From: Phyllostachys edulis
Lineage: Eukaryota > Streptophyta > Magnoliopsida > Poales > Poaceae
Reading direction: 5' to 3'
Length of the DNA stretch: 64,000 nt
NCBI GenBank assembly: GCA_036346405.1
Contig: CM070548.1
Span: 56,727,866-56,791,865 of the forward strand
The position numbers and the translations under genes are program-made. Shown here piece by piece: positions 33,967-42,870 of the stretch (its first letter is position 1; the number at the start of each line of letters is the position of its first letter). The notes below the pieces were generated by a model. The model did no database searches. It worked only from the letters and a program-made list of their open reading frames with translations, and was not told where the DNA came from.

Positions 33967-34377
33967 CTATCTAGATGCTACCCGTGGTTTCTCCTCACGA
34001 TATCCTAACCCAAAATGCTGCCTAGAGCCACCAAACGAGTCAAAGAAGTCATCTACGAACCTAGGCCTATGTCTAGCAGGAAAGACAGGCTGCTTGGCTC
34101 TAGAGACAGTAGAAGGTGAAGGAACTCCTCTAATGGACCTTAAAGCACGCACTCTCTCCTTCCTCTCACTCTTAACTCTACGGAAGCAGAACTCAACTAT
34201 GTGGCCATCCTTCTTGCAGAAGATGCAATGACACTTGACCTTTTGAGAGGTCTGATCTGCTAGCTTAGAAGCATCTGTCTTGCTAGAAGGGGTTTGAGCA
34301 AAACCTGCAGATCTAAAGACTATCTTAGATGGCTCAGGGGGTTCTACCTCAAACAAGCCACTCTTAACAGCTCTCAC
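33967..34377 (-). CDS. Second zinc-knuckle segment of gag-pol
   Basis: A 136-codon frame with VKCHCIFCKKDGHIVEFCFR, a CX2CX4HX4C knuckle (C-IF-C-KKDG-H-IVEF-C), followed by a basic stretch and FFDSFGGSRQHFGLGYREE. It is separated from the coiled-coil ORF by one stop and precedes the protease. Many copia gag proteins have one knuckle; this element has a second about 480 residues after the first. Confidence 0.75.
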   Translation of the reverse strand: MRAVKSGLFEVEPPEPSKIVFRSAGFAQTPSSKTDASKLADQTSQKVKCHCIFCKKDGHIVEFCFRRVKSERKERVRALRSIRGVPSPSTVSRAKQPVFPARHRPRFVDDFFDSFGGSRQHFGLGYREEKPRVASR

Positions 34378-34396
34378 AATCTTATGTGGGTGATTC

Positions 34397-35710
34397 TTAA
34401 TTAGAATTCTCTAAAGCATTAAATCCTAGGTCACTATTCTTCACACTCACCTTAGATTGATCAAGGATCATGTTAAGGTTCTTCTTCCCACTAGAAAATC
34501 TCTCAAGAGTCTTTTTGAGGTAATCATTTTCTTTGGCTAGGTCCTTACAGGTGACACACCTATTCGACTTGATTGTCTTAGCAAGCTTTTCTTCAACAAG
34601 AGCTACCTCAACCTTTAAAGCCTCACAAGATACACAAGAAGCATTCTTAATCCTACTCACTTGCTCTTTGAATTTGACTCTAAACGCCTCGTGTATTTCA
34701 TCTAAATTAATCCCAATTTCAGTACAAAAAGCACAAGAAGTAGAATTAACAACTTTCTTGGAAGCAGTCATGGACATGGATTGTTCAATTTTAGATTTCT
34801 CCTCTAGAGTCTTATTCAAAGCATCATTCTCAACTGTGAGTTTATAACAATTTTCACATGAAGCGGTCTTAGAATGAAGAATCATTTCAGTCATTTCTTT
34901 TAATTTAATTTTATTATCCTCACAATGAGAACAAGTGTGACTAGCATCAAATTTCAGCAATTCTTTTGTAGCACTATCTAACTTCAATTCAAGCAAAGCA
35001 CAATTTGAGCAAGGTGAAGGAATAGCATCTACAGCAGCCACATCTAGAGCAATAGCATCCATGCAAGCAGGACTAGATTTGAAAGATTCTAGTTCATCTA
35101 GAGCATCTTTAAGTTGATTTGCAATAGAGGAATGTGCATATTTTAGTTTGGTCAATTCATCATGCAAGCTAAAACAAGAATCACAATCATTAGCAGGATT
35201 AATGGATTTGAGCTTAACCACTTCTAGGTTCAAGTTGTCAATCATGATATCCTGTTTCTTAATCATTTTAGCTTGCCTTTTCAGATTTCGTTCAGCAACA
35301 ACCAAAGCACGTTTCATTTCATTTGGTGAGGGGCATACCTCATCGAGATTGCTGAAGAGCTCGTCGTCGTTGGAGGAGTCGATGTCGTGGCTATCCTTGG
35401 CCATGAAACACATGCTGGTGAAGTCCTGAGCCTTCTTCTTGCCATGAGAATTATCGTCATCGTCCCCCGTCCCCGAGTCCACATTGCTCATATCAACATT
35501 CTCAAGAGCGGCAAGGACTCGGTTGACGAACTTCCTGTAGTTGGGCTTCTTGGCTTTCGCATCCCGAGCTTGGGGATGCCTCCGGAAGTCCTTCTCCTCC
35601 TTGCCCTTCAGCTTGGGGCATTTAGCCCGAATGTGGTTTGGCTCATCACATTCAAAGCAGGTAACAGAGCCACCTCTCCTTCTACTCCTCACCTTGTTGT
35701 AGGCTCTCAT
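34397..35710 (-). CDS. gag C-terminal ORF: zinc knuckle plus long coiled coil with seven CxxC motifs
   Basis: A 437-codon frame opens RAYNKVRSRRRGGSVTCFEC, giving the CCHC knuckle CFECDEPNHIRAKC. A Lys-rich and acidic linker (DDDDNSHGKKK) follows, then about 300 residues of heptad-like coiled coil. Seven CxxC pairs punctuate the coil: CDSC, CSNC, CSHC, CENC, CAFC, CVSC, CVTC, each about 35-55 residues apart. The coil is typical of long gag-like regions of some grass copia elements. The evenly placed CxxC pairs might bind metal or cross-link particles, but that is inference. The start is internal to the gag polyprotein. Confidence 0.8.
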   Translation of the reverse strand: MRAYNKVRSRRRGGSVTCFECDEPNHIRAKCPKLKGKEEKDFRRHPQARDAKAKKPNYRKFVNRVLAALENVDMSNVDSGTGDDDDNSHGKKKAQDFTSMCFMAKDSHDIDSSNDDELFSNLDEVCPSPNEMKRALVVAERNLKRQAKMIKKQDIMIDNLNLEVVKLKSINPANDCDSCFSLHDELTKLKYAHSSIANQLKDALDELESFKSSPACMDAIALDVAAVDAIPSPCSNCALLELKLDSATKELLKFDASHTCSHCEDNKIKLKEMTEMILHSKTASCENCYKLTVENDALNKTLEEKSKIEQSMSMTASKKVVNSTSCAFCTEIGINLDEIHEAFRVKFKEQVSRIKNASCVSCEALKVEVALVEEKLAKTIKSNRCVTCKDLAKENDYLKKTLERFSSGKKNLNMILDQSKVSVKNSDLGFNALENSN

Positions 35711-35769
35711 GAATTTTGTGGATAAGAGGGCTAAGTCATCCTCAGGTAGCTTCTCTAACTACTCATCGC

Positions 35770-36558
35770 TCAAAGAGTGTAAAGCGGATAAAGAAAACCC
35801 AGATAAGCCAAAATCCAAAGTATCAGAAGAACTACCCTAGATGGGTCAACCACTAAAGCCATCGACTCTATCTTGGGGAGACGCGAGATGAAGTCAATCT
35901 CATGCGTCTTCAACCTCAAGTAGAGCTTATCCATAGTAAGCTCACTCATGACAGTGTTATCATTGATGGAAGTGATTTTCATCCCCCAGACTTTCACATC
36001 AAGAGCACCCAAGAGCTGACGTGCATTTTCAGATTCAGTGAACACAAGATCCACAACACGTAATCACTTTCATCCCCTAGACTTTTACATCAAGAGTTGA
36101 CGTGCATTTTCAGATTCAGTGAACACAAGATCCACAACACGTAAGTCATGAAGGATTTTTGAGAATCTTCCCCACAACTCATCCAAAGATTCACCGGGCC
36201 TTTGTTCGATCTTTGAGTATTCTTTCTTGAGTTGGTTCTGTCTCACTTCCTTGATCGCAGTAGAGCCCTCGTGGTAATCATAGAGGGTCTTCCAGATCTC
36301 ATGAGCAGACCTCAAATGAGCGACACGCTCAAACTCAGATCGACTAAGCCCTTGAATCGAGAAGTTTCGAGCCTTGCTATTTGCCTCCACATCTGGAGTG
36401 ATCACATCGTCATTGGCTAGCACAACATAAAGATTTTTGACCTTAAGCCAAATTACGTGCCCTTGAGCCTCGATGTAGGCATACATGCGAGCCTTCTAGT
36501 AAGCAAAATCGACTCCATCAAACACAGGAGGTTTGGTGAAATACTTGTCAGATGCCAT
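35770..36558 (-). pseudogene. gag N-terminal region of copia element, disrupted by a tandem duplication
   Basis: The ATG at 36558 starts MASDKYFTKPPVFDGVDFAY, followed by a stop. The frame then runs MYAYIEAQGHVIWLKVKNLY to QNQLKKEYSKIEQRPGESLD and LWGRFSKILHDLRVVDLVFT, the UBN2 gag of plant copia. At 36018-36143 a segment of about 80 bases is repeated in tandem and shifts the frame. The continuation (36054-35770) reads VWGMKITSINDNTVMSELTM and THEIDFISRLPKIESMALVV. Confidence 0.85.
36018..36143. repeat. Tandem duplication of about 80 bp inside gag
   Basis: The 46-base run beginning gacgtgcattttcagattca and ending caacacgtaa occurs at 36018-36063 and again at 36098-36143. The intervening DNA is also partly duplicated (cccccagactttcacatcaagag against cccctagacttttacatcaagag). 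Confidence 0.9.
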
Positions 36559-36600
36559 GGCTCCTAAGACCGGTTAAGATCTATGAGAAGAGCTAACCGG

Positions 36601-36612
36601 GCTCTGATACCA
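36601..36612 (-). other. tRNA-Met primer-binding site of copia element
   Basis: The complement reads tggtatcagagc, two bases from the 5' LTR end. It is the same primer site as in the smaller copia element. Confidence 0.93.
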
Positions 36613-36614
36613 AT

Positions 36615-38360
36615 TGTAGGACCGAATAGGCGACTAGAGGGGGGGTGAATAGGAGCACGCTCAATTTTTCACAAAGATCAAATTCAACACCAATTTCACT
36701 ATAATAGCTATGAAGCTATGAAGATCAATAAACAAGTACAATGGAAAACTTGTATTGAATCTAATCTACCCCAAAGCAAAAGATCAAACCAAAAGGCTCA
36801 GCTCCTACGGATGGTCAGACCGGCGGCAAATGGGCGGTCGGACCGGAGGTTGGTCTGACCGACGAAAACTTCTGATCGACCAATGGGCGATCTGACCGAC
36901 TGACGATGAATGAGCATACTTCAAAATCGAGACTCAAATCGATCTAACTTTTGATCCACACAACCAAACTCCATGAAACTTGAGAGACACCTTCTCTAAG
37001 ATATTATGAACCTATTCCAATCAAGGATCGTGAAGATCCATACCAAAGTTCCTATCTTTTTCAGTTTGAACGAAAGGTGCTCCAAAACCGAGTCAAAATT
37101 GAAATATGATCTAAAGACTTGCTCGTGGGTGATTGATGATCAAGATGATCCTAGATGTGTTCCCACATGTCGCAGCAAGCTAGATCATGGCAAGAAACCA
37201 ATAGAAAACTCGTAGATCAAAGAAAGACTCAAAATCACCAAATAGAGATAAAGAACACAAGGAGACTCATCTTAGAGAAATCATGCATAGATTGATTTGA
37301 GATTGACAGGGTTTACAGCCACTCCATCCAGAAGGACAAGAGTTCAATCCATGAGCACACACTCAACTCAATTCTCTAGAACCCTAAGCCTCTCGTTTCT
37401 TCTCTAAGTCCCTAAAACAAAACTAGGGTTTTTTAAATGAAGTGCTTAAGGGTACTGGACAGCAACCACCCCTATTTATAGTGGAGGCCTAGCTTTTAGA
37501 AGAGTAAACCCTAATGGGCTCCCGTTAAGCCCACACACAAATGGGTCACACACACACGTATTTTAAAGCGCCGTCTTCAACTTTACTTGACCTAAACCGC
37601 TTCTCCTTGGGTTGTCTTGCGCCGCAGTTTAGCTAAAGGTCACCAAGGCGGTATTTAGGTGAAATTACCAAAATACCCCTTCTCGATCCTTCTTCGAAGA
37701 CCGAATCTGAACCTGGTGAAGCAATCGCCTACGTCGCCACGTGTAGGTTGATCCAACGGCTCTCATCATGTCGGCAAGTCTCTCCCATCCGGCTCTCACC
37801 GAAACCACCATGGCACTTGCACCGACCTCCGTGCCACTTGATCCAACCCGTCGCATCGAACTACCCATTCGGTCACCTTTGTCCAATTTGTGCCATGCTT
37901 GAATCCATTGACCTCACCCGACATCCTCGATCGTTCTGAACCTCAGCTCTCCAAGCTTAGTCCCGATCATCCTCGCCGTTGACCGTCATTGACCTCCAAG
38001 CAACCTGCACAACAATAGATAAAGAAAATGATTCCGGGAACAAGTTCTTCACAACTTGACCCATGTTAGTGAAAACATGCATTATGCAACACATATGCAC
38101 TGAAGCCCATGAACTTGACCTATCCCAGCAATCATCACCACCGATTGGCCGATGAACAACACAAAATCAGTCAGACCGCCATTCAATGGCCGGTCTGACC
38201 ACAGGCTGGTCTGACCGTGCCTTGAACGCCGGTCTGACCGCACTTGACTTGACAACCTTTCAACTTTTGACGAAAACGCGTGATTTGACAAAATGATAAC
38301 GCCATTGCCAATTGTAACATCATCCTAAGATCATGAGCATATCCCTATGATATCCACAGA
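36615..38360 (-). repeat. 5' LTR of the 11-kb copia element
   Basis: TG...CA ends, 1746 bp, colinear with 27390-29152. Carries the ggtctgaccg palindromes and a minus-strand TATA motif, tataaatagg (complement of 37471-37480), in front of a leader. Confidence 0.95.
37471..37480 (-). promoter_or_regulatory. TATA box in 5' LTR
   Basis: Complement tataaatagg, about 860 bases before the end of the LTR. The same motif is kept in the 3' LTR copy. Confidence 0.6.
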
Positions 38361-38369
38361 CCACTAAAA

Positions 38370-39175
38370 CCCTAATAGGGTTATTCACTGTCTCACAAAC
38401 TCAGTCTCATCCTCCCAGCCGCCACTCACCTCCATTTACCCCCAACCCCCATTTCCAAGCCGCCACCCACCTCTATTTTTCAGATCTACCTCATTCTTCG
38501 CACGTCCTCCTGGACGGCTGCATCGCACGTCCTTTCGGTCGCTTGCCGCCCCCTGCCCTACCACTACTCCTCCTCCTCAAGCTCGGCCGCCGCCTCATCC
38601 TCAAGCCCTCCCCCCTCCCCCGTGTATCCGCCTGCCGTCTCCCTCTTCGTCATCCTCCTCCTCCACCACTCCTCCCACCCAGCACCACTCTTTCCCGCCA
38701 CCACCGTCGGCTCAACCTCGGACCTACATCGCTTCTCCCTCCTCGTCAAGCTCCTCGCCTACGCCTGCCCGGCCCCAATCCGCCACTGCCTCCACTCGCT
38801 CGCCACAGCCGACTATGCTAGGGACCGCGTCGCGCTCCACGTCCTCCTCGACCACCGCTGGCCCAACTCGTCCGCCCCCTTCCTCACCGCATCCCACGAG
38901 ATCATCGCCGCGATGGATGCCTTCCATTGGACGCACGGGGAGAAGCATGTGCACTACCGCGCCGCCAACGCAGGGCTCCAAGCGTAGTGGATCGAGGTGT
39001 GGTGGCCTGGCTCCGACAACGAGTTCGCCTTCGTGGTCGAGGACGACCTCGAGGTCTTGCCGCTCTACTACCGCTTCCTCAAGAGGGTCTTCATGAGGTA
39101 CTACTACGACCGCGACAGCTACAACCTCTACGTGTTCGACGCGTCACTATAGCGCCCCCGGTTTGTCGCAAGTGA
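38370..39175 (+). pseudogene. Captured 5' end of a glycosyltransferase-like (GT2-like, type II membrane) gene
   Basis: DNA from 38370 looks like a 5' UTR. The ATG at 38543 starts MPPPALPLLLLLKLGRRLIL, then the frame shifts by one base. The second frame reads HRFSLLVKLLAYACP, RVALHVLLDHRWPNSSAPFL, AMDAFHWTHGEKHVHYRAAN and, past a stop at 38985, EVWWPGSDNEFAFVVEDDLE, VLPLYYRFLKRVFMRYYYDR and YNLYVFDASL, then a stop at 39150 and RPRFVA. It matches the plant family often annotated as 'glycosyltransferase family protein 2' (the EDDLE acidic box). Both in-frame stops are TAG and could each be one base change from CAG. Cargo of the hAT element. Confidence 0.75.
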
Positions 39176-39604
39176 GAGCTTGTTGACCACTGTGAATGCT
39201 TGTTGCTCTTGTGGCTTAGTTATAAAGAATGGATCCTATAATGAGTAGTGTTGCTTGTAATCGTGGTTATTAGGATTGCTAGAATATTGTTTAGTTAGAA
39301 AGAATAGATCTTAGGTGAGTGCTTGTTTCTCCTGTGGTTTATTTAGAAACAATGGATCCTGGATGGATTGTTGTTTGTAAATGGGACCTGGCGGGGTAGG
39401 TGATGTGTTCTTTGTAGAGTACTTTGGCTACTATTGGGTAATGCAGTATTTACCTTACTGCATTTGACCAAATGTGTTCCATATATCGCTATATTCTTAG
39501 GATTGGTTAGAAGACTGTAATGTGGGAGATGACATTGTGTTTGTGTTGTCTTGCAAGATCCTAGGAGCTCTTTGGGTTAGCTTAGTGCTTAATGTCTGAA
39601 GTTC
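39176..39604 (+). other. Non-coding part of hAT cargo, possibly intron of the captured gene
   Basis: Repeated short phrases (gtgcttgtttctcctgtggttt, tagaaagaatagatc/tagaaacaatggatcc) occur, with no coding match. Confidence 0.4.
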
Positions 39605-39783
39605 ACGGGCATGAGCGAGGTTCATGGGTACACAGGCATGCCCGCGAGCGACTGGTATGGGTAAGGTTTTTCGCCCGTTATCCTTTGCGGGCATGCCTGT
39701 GGGGGAAAATCAGGGTCGCGGGCATGGGTATGGGCGAGCACTACCCGCACCCACTGCGCCCGATTGCCATCCCTAGTCTCAAC

Positions 39784-40065
39784 CATCCTCGCAGGTGAAT
39801 GAGGCCTGCCGCCCTCAAACTGTGTCAGAAAAGATTAAGAACAAACGTTAGTCCACCCAAAGTAGTCGGACTGCAAATGAGTACACGAAGGTCGCCACTG
39901 CATATACCTCGAAACCCAATGTGGGTCCACCCTCCACGCCCTCATGGACGTGCTCAGCCGCAGCGCACCAAGCTCAATCAGATATCCTACTACTTTCCTT
40001 GTTTCCAAAGTGTCTCTAGTATTTACAAAATATTTACCGTGTACAAATAGAAAAAAAAAGTTCAC
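39784..40065 (-). pseudogene. PMD-like gene of element B, 5' exons
   Basis: The minus strand reads GYLIELGALRLSTSMRAWRV, DPHWVSRYMQW and, after a possible intron, FEGGRPHSPARMVETM, which then continues into 27197 across the hAT insertion. I do not recognise a definite domain. It occupies the place of the PMD gene in element A. Confidence 0.4.
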
Positions 40066-40539
40066 AACATTTTAATTCAACTCTACGTACCCTACACACC
40101 TATTCTAGATTTTTTATAGAATTGTTATAGGTGCCTTACTATTTTCCTAGTTCTAAAAGTATTTTCGTCATTAACACATATTATGTTCGAATTAGCATAC
40201 CATATTTAACTACTCTGCAATTTTTTTTTATAGATTTTCAATAGGTATTTTTTTTTAATTTTTATAGGTGTCCTTCTATTTTTCTAGTTTAAAAAGTATT
40301 TTTGGCATTGGCAAAATTATCTAATGACGTAGTATACACAACTAAAATGACGTACTACATCAAACAGCAATACATCTAAAATTATCTAATACATTAGATT
40401 CTAGGTCGCTATTTTCATTTGCTAACCTACTAGGTTTCGAATTTATGTACAAAGTTGCAAAAATATTTACCTGCTAAATGGGCAATCAGATCTACTGCTC
40501 CGTCTGCATCGCTACGAACCGGTAGAGCTTCGCAACGTC
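40066..40539. other. AT-rich DNA of element B
   Basis: Two imperfect copies of a ttttatagattttca/tataggtgtcc-type segment (40100-40320). No coding match. Confidence 0.4.
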
Positions 40540-40760
40540 TCTCCTACCCTACCCTCTCCTCCCCTCCCCTCTCTTTTTTTCGAAATTAAAATAACTTCCC
40601 CCCTATTTTGGGAGGTTTATATAGCTATCTCTCTATCGCTAGTTCGCAGTTGGCGACAGATATCCTGTCACCAGTTCAACTACCAGTTCCTATCGTCAAT
40701 TGGAGTAGCGATAGGACAGATGACTAAATTTGTAAAAAAAAAATTCAACAATTTATTTTT
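40540..40760 (-). promoter_or_regulatory. Right end of element B with TATA and ctatcg repeats
   Basis: The minus strand shows repeated ctatcgct/gcgata motifs and tatataaacctcccaaa (about 40610-40630), a TATA in the same position as in the right arm of element A. Confidence 0.4.
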
Positions 40761-41218
40761 GTAATTATCTTTTAAATTAATATTATTTAAAAAAAACCAA
40801 AGAGCACGTCACTGGTTAACTGTACATGCACATGGAAATAGTTTAATCGCAGGGGCAATACAACCGGTCTACATCAGCATAAATTCTGATAAATCAATAA
40901 ATTTATAGCAAATGAGTCCAAGACATAACACTCAAAGAACTATTCTGCTGTCTCAGTTGCATCACCCTGTTTTCCCAATTTTTTTTATTGGCTTTTCAAC
41001 TACACGAAATTCTGCAGTAGATTTGAATACGATGCAAGAGTTAAAATAAGAATAAAAATGCGCATGCGAGATTCTAATTAATTAATTAATTATCTAGTGG
41101 CACATAATTTGCAATATTCTTTTGTCCTAACCACGCGGAACACCGCTCAGCGCTTGCGTCAATTTGGCGCGTGTGCTCTTGTGCGTCCCCTTGGCATTGC
41201 CAAATAGGTTAGTCATTA
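40761..41218. other. AT-rich spacer, nothing recognised
   Basis: Includes a ttaattaattaattaatta run at 41075-41093. No gene evidence. Confidence 0.4.
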
Positions 41219-41260
41219 AGGGCTGTTTAGTTCGTTGCCACGATTTATCTAAATAAGATA
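41219..41260. mobile_element. Possible end of a Tourist/Harbinger-like MITE
   Basis: gggctgtttagttcgttgccacga resembles the gggctgtttggttc terminal repeat of Tourist-type MITEs and is preceded by taa. A related but imperfect inverted end (ggcaccgaaccaagcaac) occurs at 43058-43075. Whether they pair is unclear. Confidence 0.35.
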
Positions 41261-41394
41261 AGATGGGTTTAATCAAATCCATATTTGGCCATTGTCCCTC
41301 CTATCATGACTGTCAGATCAAAAAAATGGATGGTTCCCTACAGTAGTTCAGATGCTTATATAATAATCTCCCAAGCACCAAATTGAGTCTTTTT

Positions 41395-42120
41395 TTTTGT
41401 AACGACTACGGCTCAGACGTACAGTGGGAAACCTTTCACCGTACGGTCCGGTGCAACACACGGCAAAAGATGTTGCAACAATTTTTTTCACTTACTGCAA
41501 CATATCAAACAAATCATATGCAAACATTATCAGAATCTCATAATCAAACAAACAAACAAACATTATCAGAATAAAAAACAACACACAACATTATCAGAAT
41601 CATACACACAGACACTGGAGGGCGCCAATGTATGAAAAAAAATGATGCAACATTTTTTTCCTCGTGTGCAACATTTTTTTTACGGTTGCAACATTTTTTC
41701 CAACATACCGAAGGTGCCGCGGGCAATGCCGCACTTGATGACGAGCTTGGAGGGGTTAATCTCCCAGTTCTCCCGGCGCCTATGTTGTTGCGGAAGAATG
41801 CGACTCCTCCCCAAAGATCGCGACTTGCCACGGCGGCTCCGGGCAAGCAGCGGCGCGCGACCGCCCAGCGGCCGAGGTGGCACTCCACCGCTCATCGAGG
41901 CTCTTGAGGTCGATCTGTCTGCCGACGACCTCAACCCGTCCCGCTCCCGCAGCCTCCCGCTGCTGGTACTCGCCTCAACACGCACAAAACATCTGGAAGA
42001 CACCAACATATCAAAAAAAAGATGCAACATCTCAGAAAATCATATGCAACAATTTTTTCCCTCGTGTGCAACATTTTTTGCACGGTTGCAATATTTTTTT
42101 ACAAGGGCGCAACATCAAAC
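41395..42120. repeat. Paired gcaacatttttt-rich blocks around a GC-rich kinase fragment
   Basis: Two direct copies of a block with aaatgatgcaacattttttt...cgtgtgcaacatttttt...acggttgcaa lie at 41640-41705 and 42015-42110. A related block (gatgttgcaacaattttttt) is at 41467-41500. They flank the GC-rich protein-kinase piece. They may be the repetitive body of an unclassified transposon that captured it. Confidence 0.55.
41704..41940 (-). pseudogene. Captured fragment of a Raf-like (MAP3K-type) protein kinase
   Basis: The minus strand reads WEINPSKLVIKCGIARGTFG, the start of a plant Raf-like kinase domain: the glycine-rich loop region IARGTFG with the preceding WEIDPxKL block. Upstream, in shifting frames, are DRSTSRASM and a basic linker that would correspond to the DLKSLD-type text before such kinase domains. 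Only the N-lobe start is present; the catalytic loop is absent, and a gcaac repeat follows directly. It is a passenger in repeat DNA. Confidence 0.6.
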
Positions 42121-42870
42121 AAACCCACCAAAAAATCTCTGGTACCAACGAGTGCGAGAAGGAGGGAGGGTCGGAGAGGGAGGGCGGGAAGGAGAGCAAG
42201 CAGTGAGGAAAAGGAGCAGCGGTAGGAGATGGAGAGCGAGTGGATGAGGGATGAGAGGAGCAGGTCGAGCGGGAAGGAGAGGCGGTGGCAGTGGAGGAAG
42301 GGGAGCAGTGAAGGCGAGCAGCAGGGGCGCGTTGCTGGCGGCGAGGCCCCGAAGCAGCACGGGGATGGCGGAGCATGATGCCGCCAGCGGCGCCAGCACC
42401 GCACAAAGGGCAAAGGGATCTACGACGTGAGGGAGGCGACAGCAGTAGGGGAGAGGTAGGCGGCGATGGTCAAGAAGTCGTAGCGGCTCGCGGAGGCGGA
42501 CGAGGAGGAGGTGGAGTAGCTGCGGGGTGGGAGGCAGAGGCGGTGGTGGGGGAGGAAGGTCGGGGGGAGGAGGGAGGTGGGCAAGATGGTGGAGGAGACG
42601 AAGCGAGCGAATGGTGGAGGCGCAGGCGCAGGATTGCGAGCGAGTGGTGGAGAAGAGAAGATAGTGATGGGGTGATGGGGATAAGAGTGAGTGGAAGCAA
42701 ATTGGAATGTGGCTTCGTGTCTGCCGGGCGTGGGAGTCGAGATGATCAGATGAGTGAACTGTCCGATTTTTACTTGTTCGTCCGGATGTAGGCATAGTAT
42801 CAATTTCTTTTTTTTTTTGAACCTTCATTTGAATGGAATGGCTAAAGGTACGAGTCCTTGTCGATCCCAT
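42120..42870. other. Purine-rich, strand-skewed DNA of unknown origin
   Basis: The plus strand is almost all gaggag/gcgg-type sequence, giving a 251-codon minus-strand frame of Pro/Leu-rich low complexity plus overlapping frames on both strands. No domain is recognised. A short frame, YDFLTIAAYLSPTAV (about 42480-42430), looks protein-like but I cannot name it. Possibly a further captured exon or a 5' UTR. Confidence 0.4.

Larger units (their letters stand above)
27390..38360 (-). mobile_element. Near-complete Ty1/copia retrotransposon, about 11 kb, nested in hAT
   Basis: The two LTRs (27390-29152 and 36615-38360) match over their full length with scattered differences. They are flanked by gacca(c) at 27384-27389 and 38361-38366 as target duplication. 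The left LTR has lost its first G (tatagg against tgtagg), which blurs the boundary by a base. Primer site, gag with zinc knuckle, coiled-coil region, protease, integrase, RT, RNase H and polypurine tract lie in copia order on the minus strand. The coding frame is interrupted by a few stops, frameshifts and an 80-bp duplication, far fewer than in the 11038-16290 element, so it is the younger copy. Confidence 0.95.
27206..39775. mobile_element. Non-autonomous hAT carrying a glycosyltransferase gene fragment, split by a copia element
   Basis: The left end, tagggatggcaattgtgcccg, pairs with the inverted right end, gcgcccgattgccatcccta. Both are flanked by the 8-bp duplication gtctcaac (27198-27205 and 39776-39783). 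Subterminal DNA on both sides is rich in gggcatg/gcccatg motifs (27218-27300, 39605-39760). Without the nested copia the element is about 1.6 kb. It holds no transposase; its cargo is the 5' end of a host gene on the plus strand (38370-39175). The element was complete when copia inserted, since both termini survive. Confidence 0.92.
25350..40760. mobile_element. Mutator-like element B (GRF plus PMD-like cargo), split by a nested hAT
   Basis: The left part (25350-27205) and right part (39784-40760) become continuous when the hAT element and one copy of its 8-bp duplication are removed. The rejoined DNA holds a leftward GRF gene, a minisatellite and leftward PMD-like exons. It then runs into a right end (40540-40740) with short gcgatag/ctatcgc repeats and a tatataaac TATA on the minus strand, as in element A. 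Inverted arms were not demonstrated for B, so the outer limits are approximate. Confidence 0.45.

Noticed and set aside
42115..42870. 251-codon minus-strand ORF
   Set aside because: Pro/Leu-rich low complexity from a purine-skewed strand; overlapping frames are equally open.
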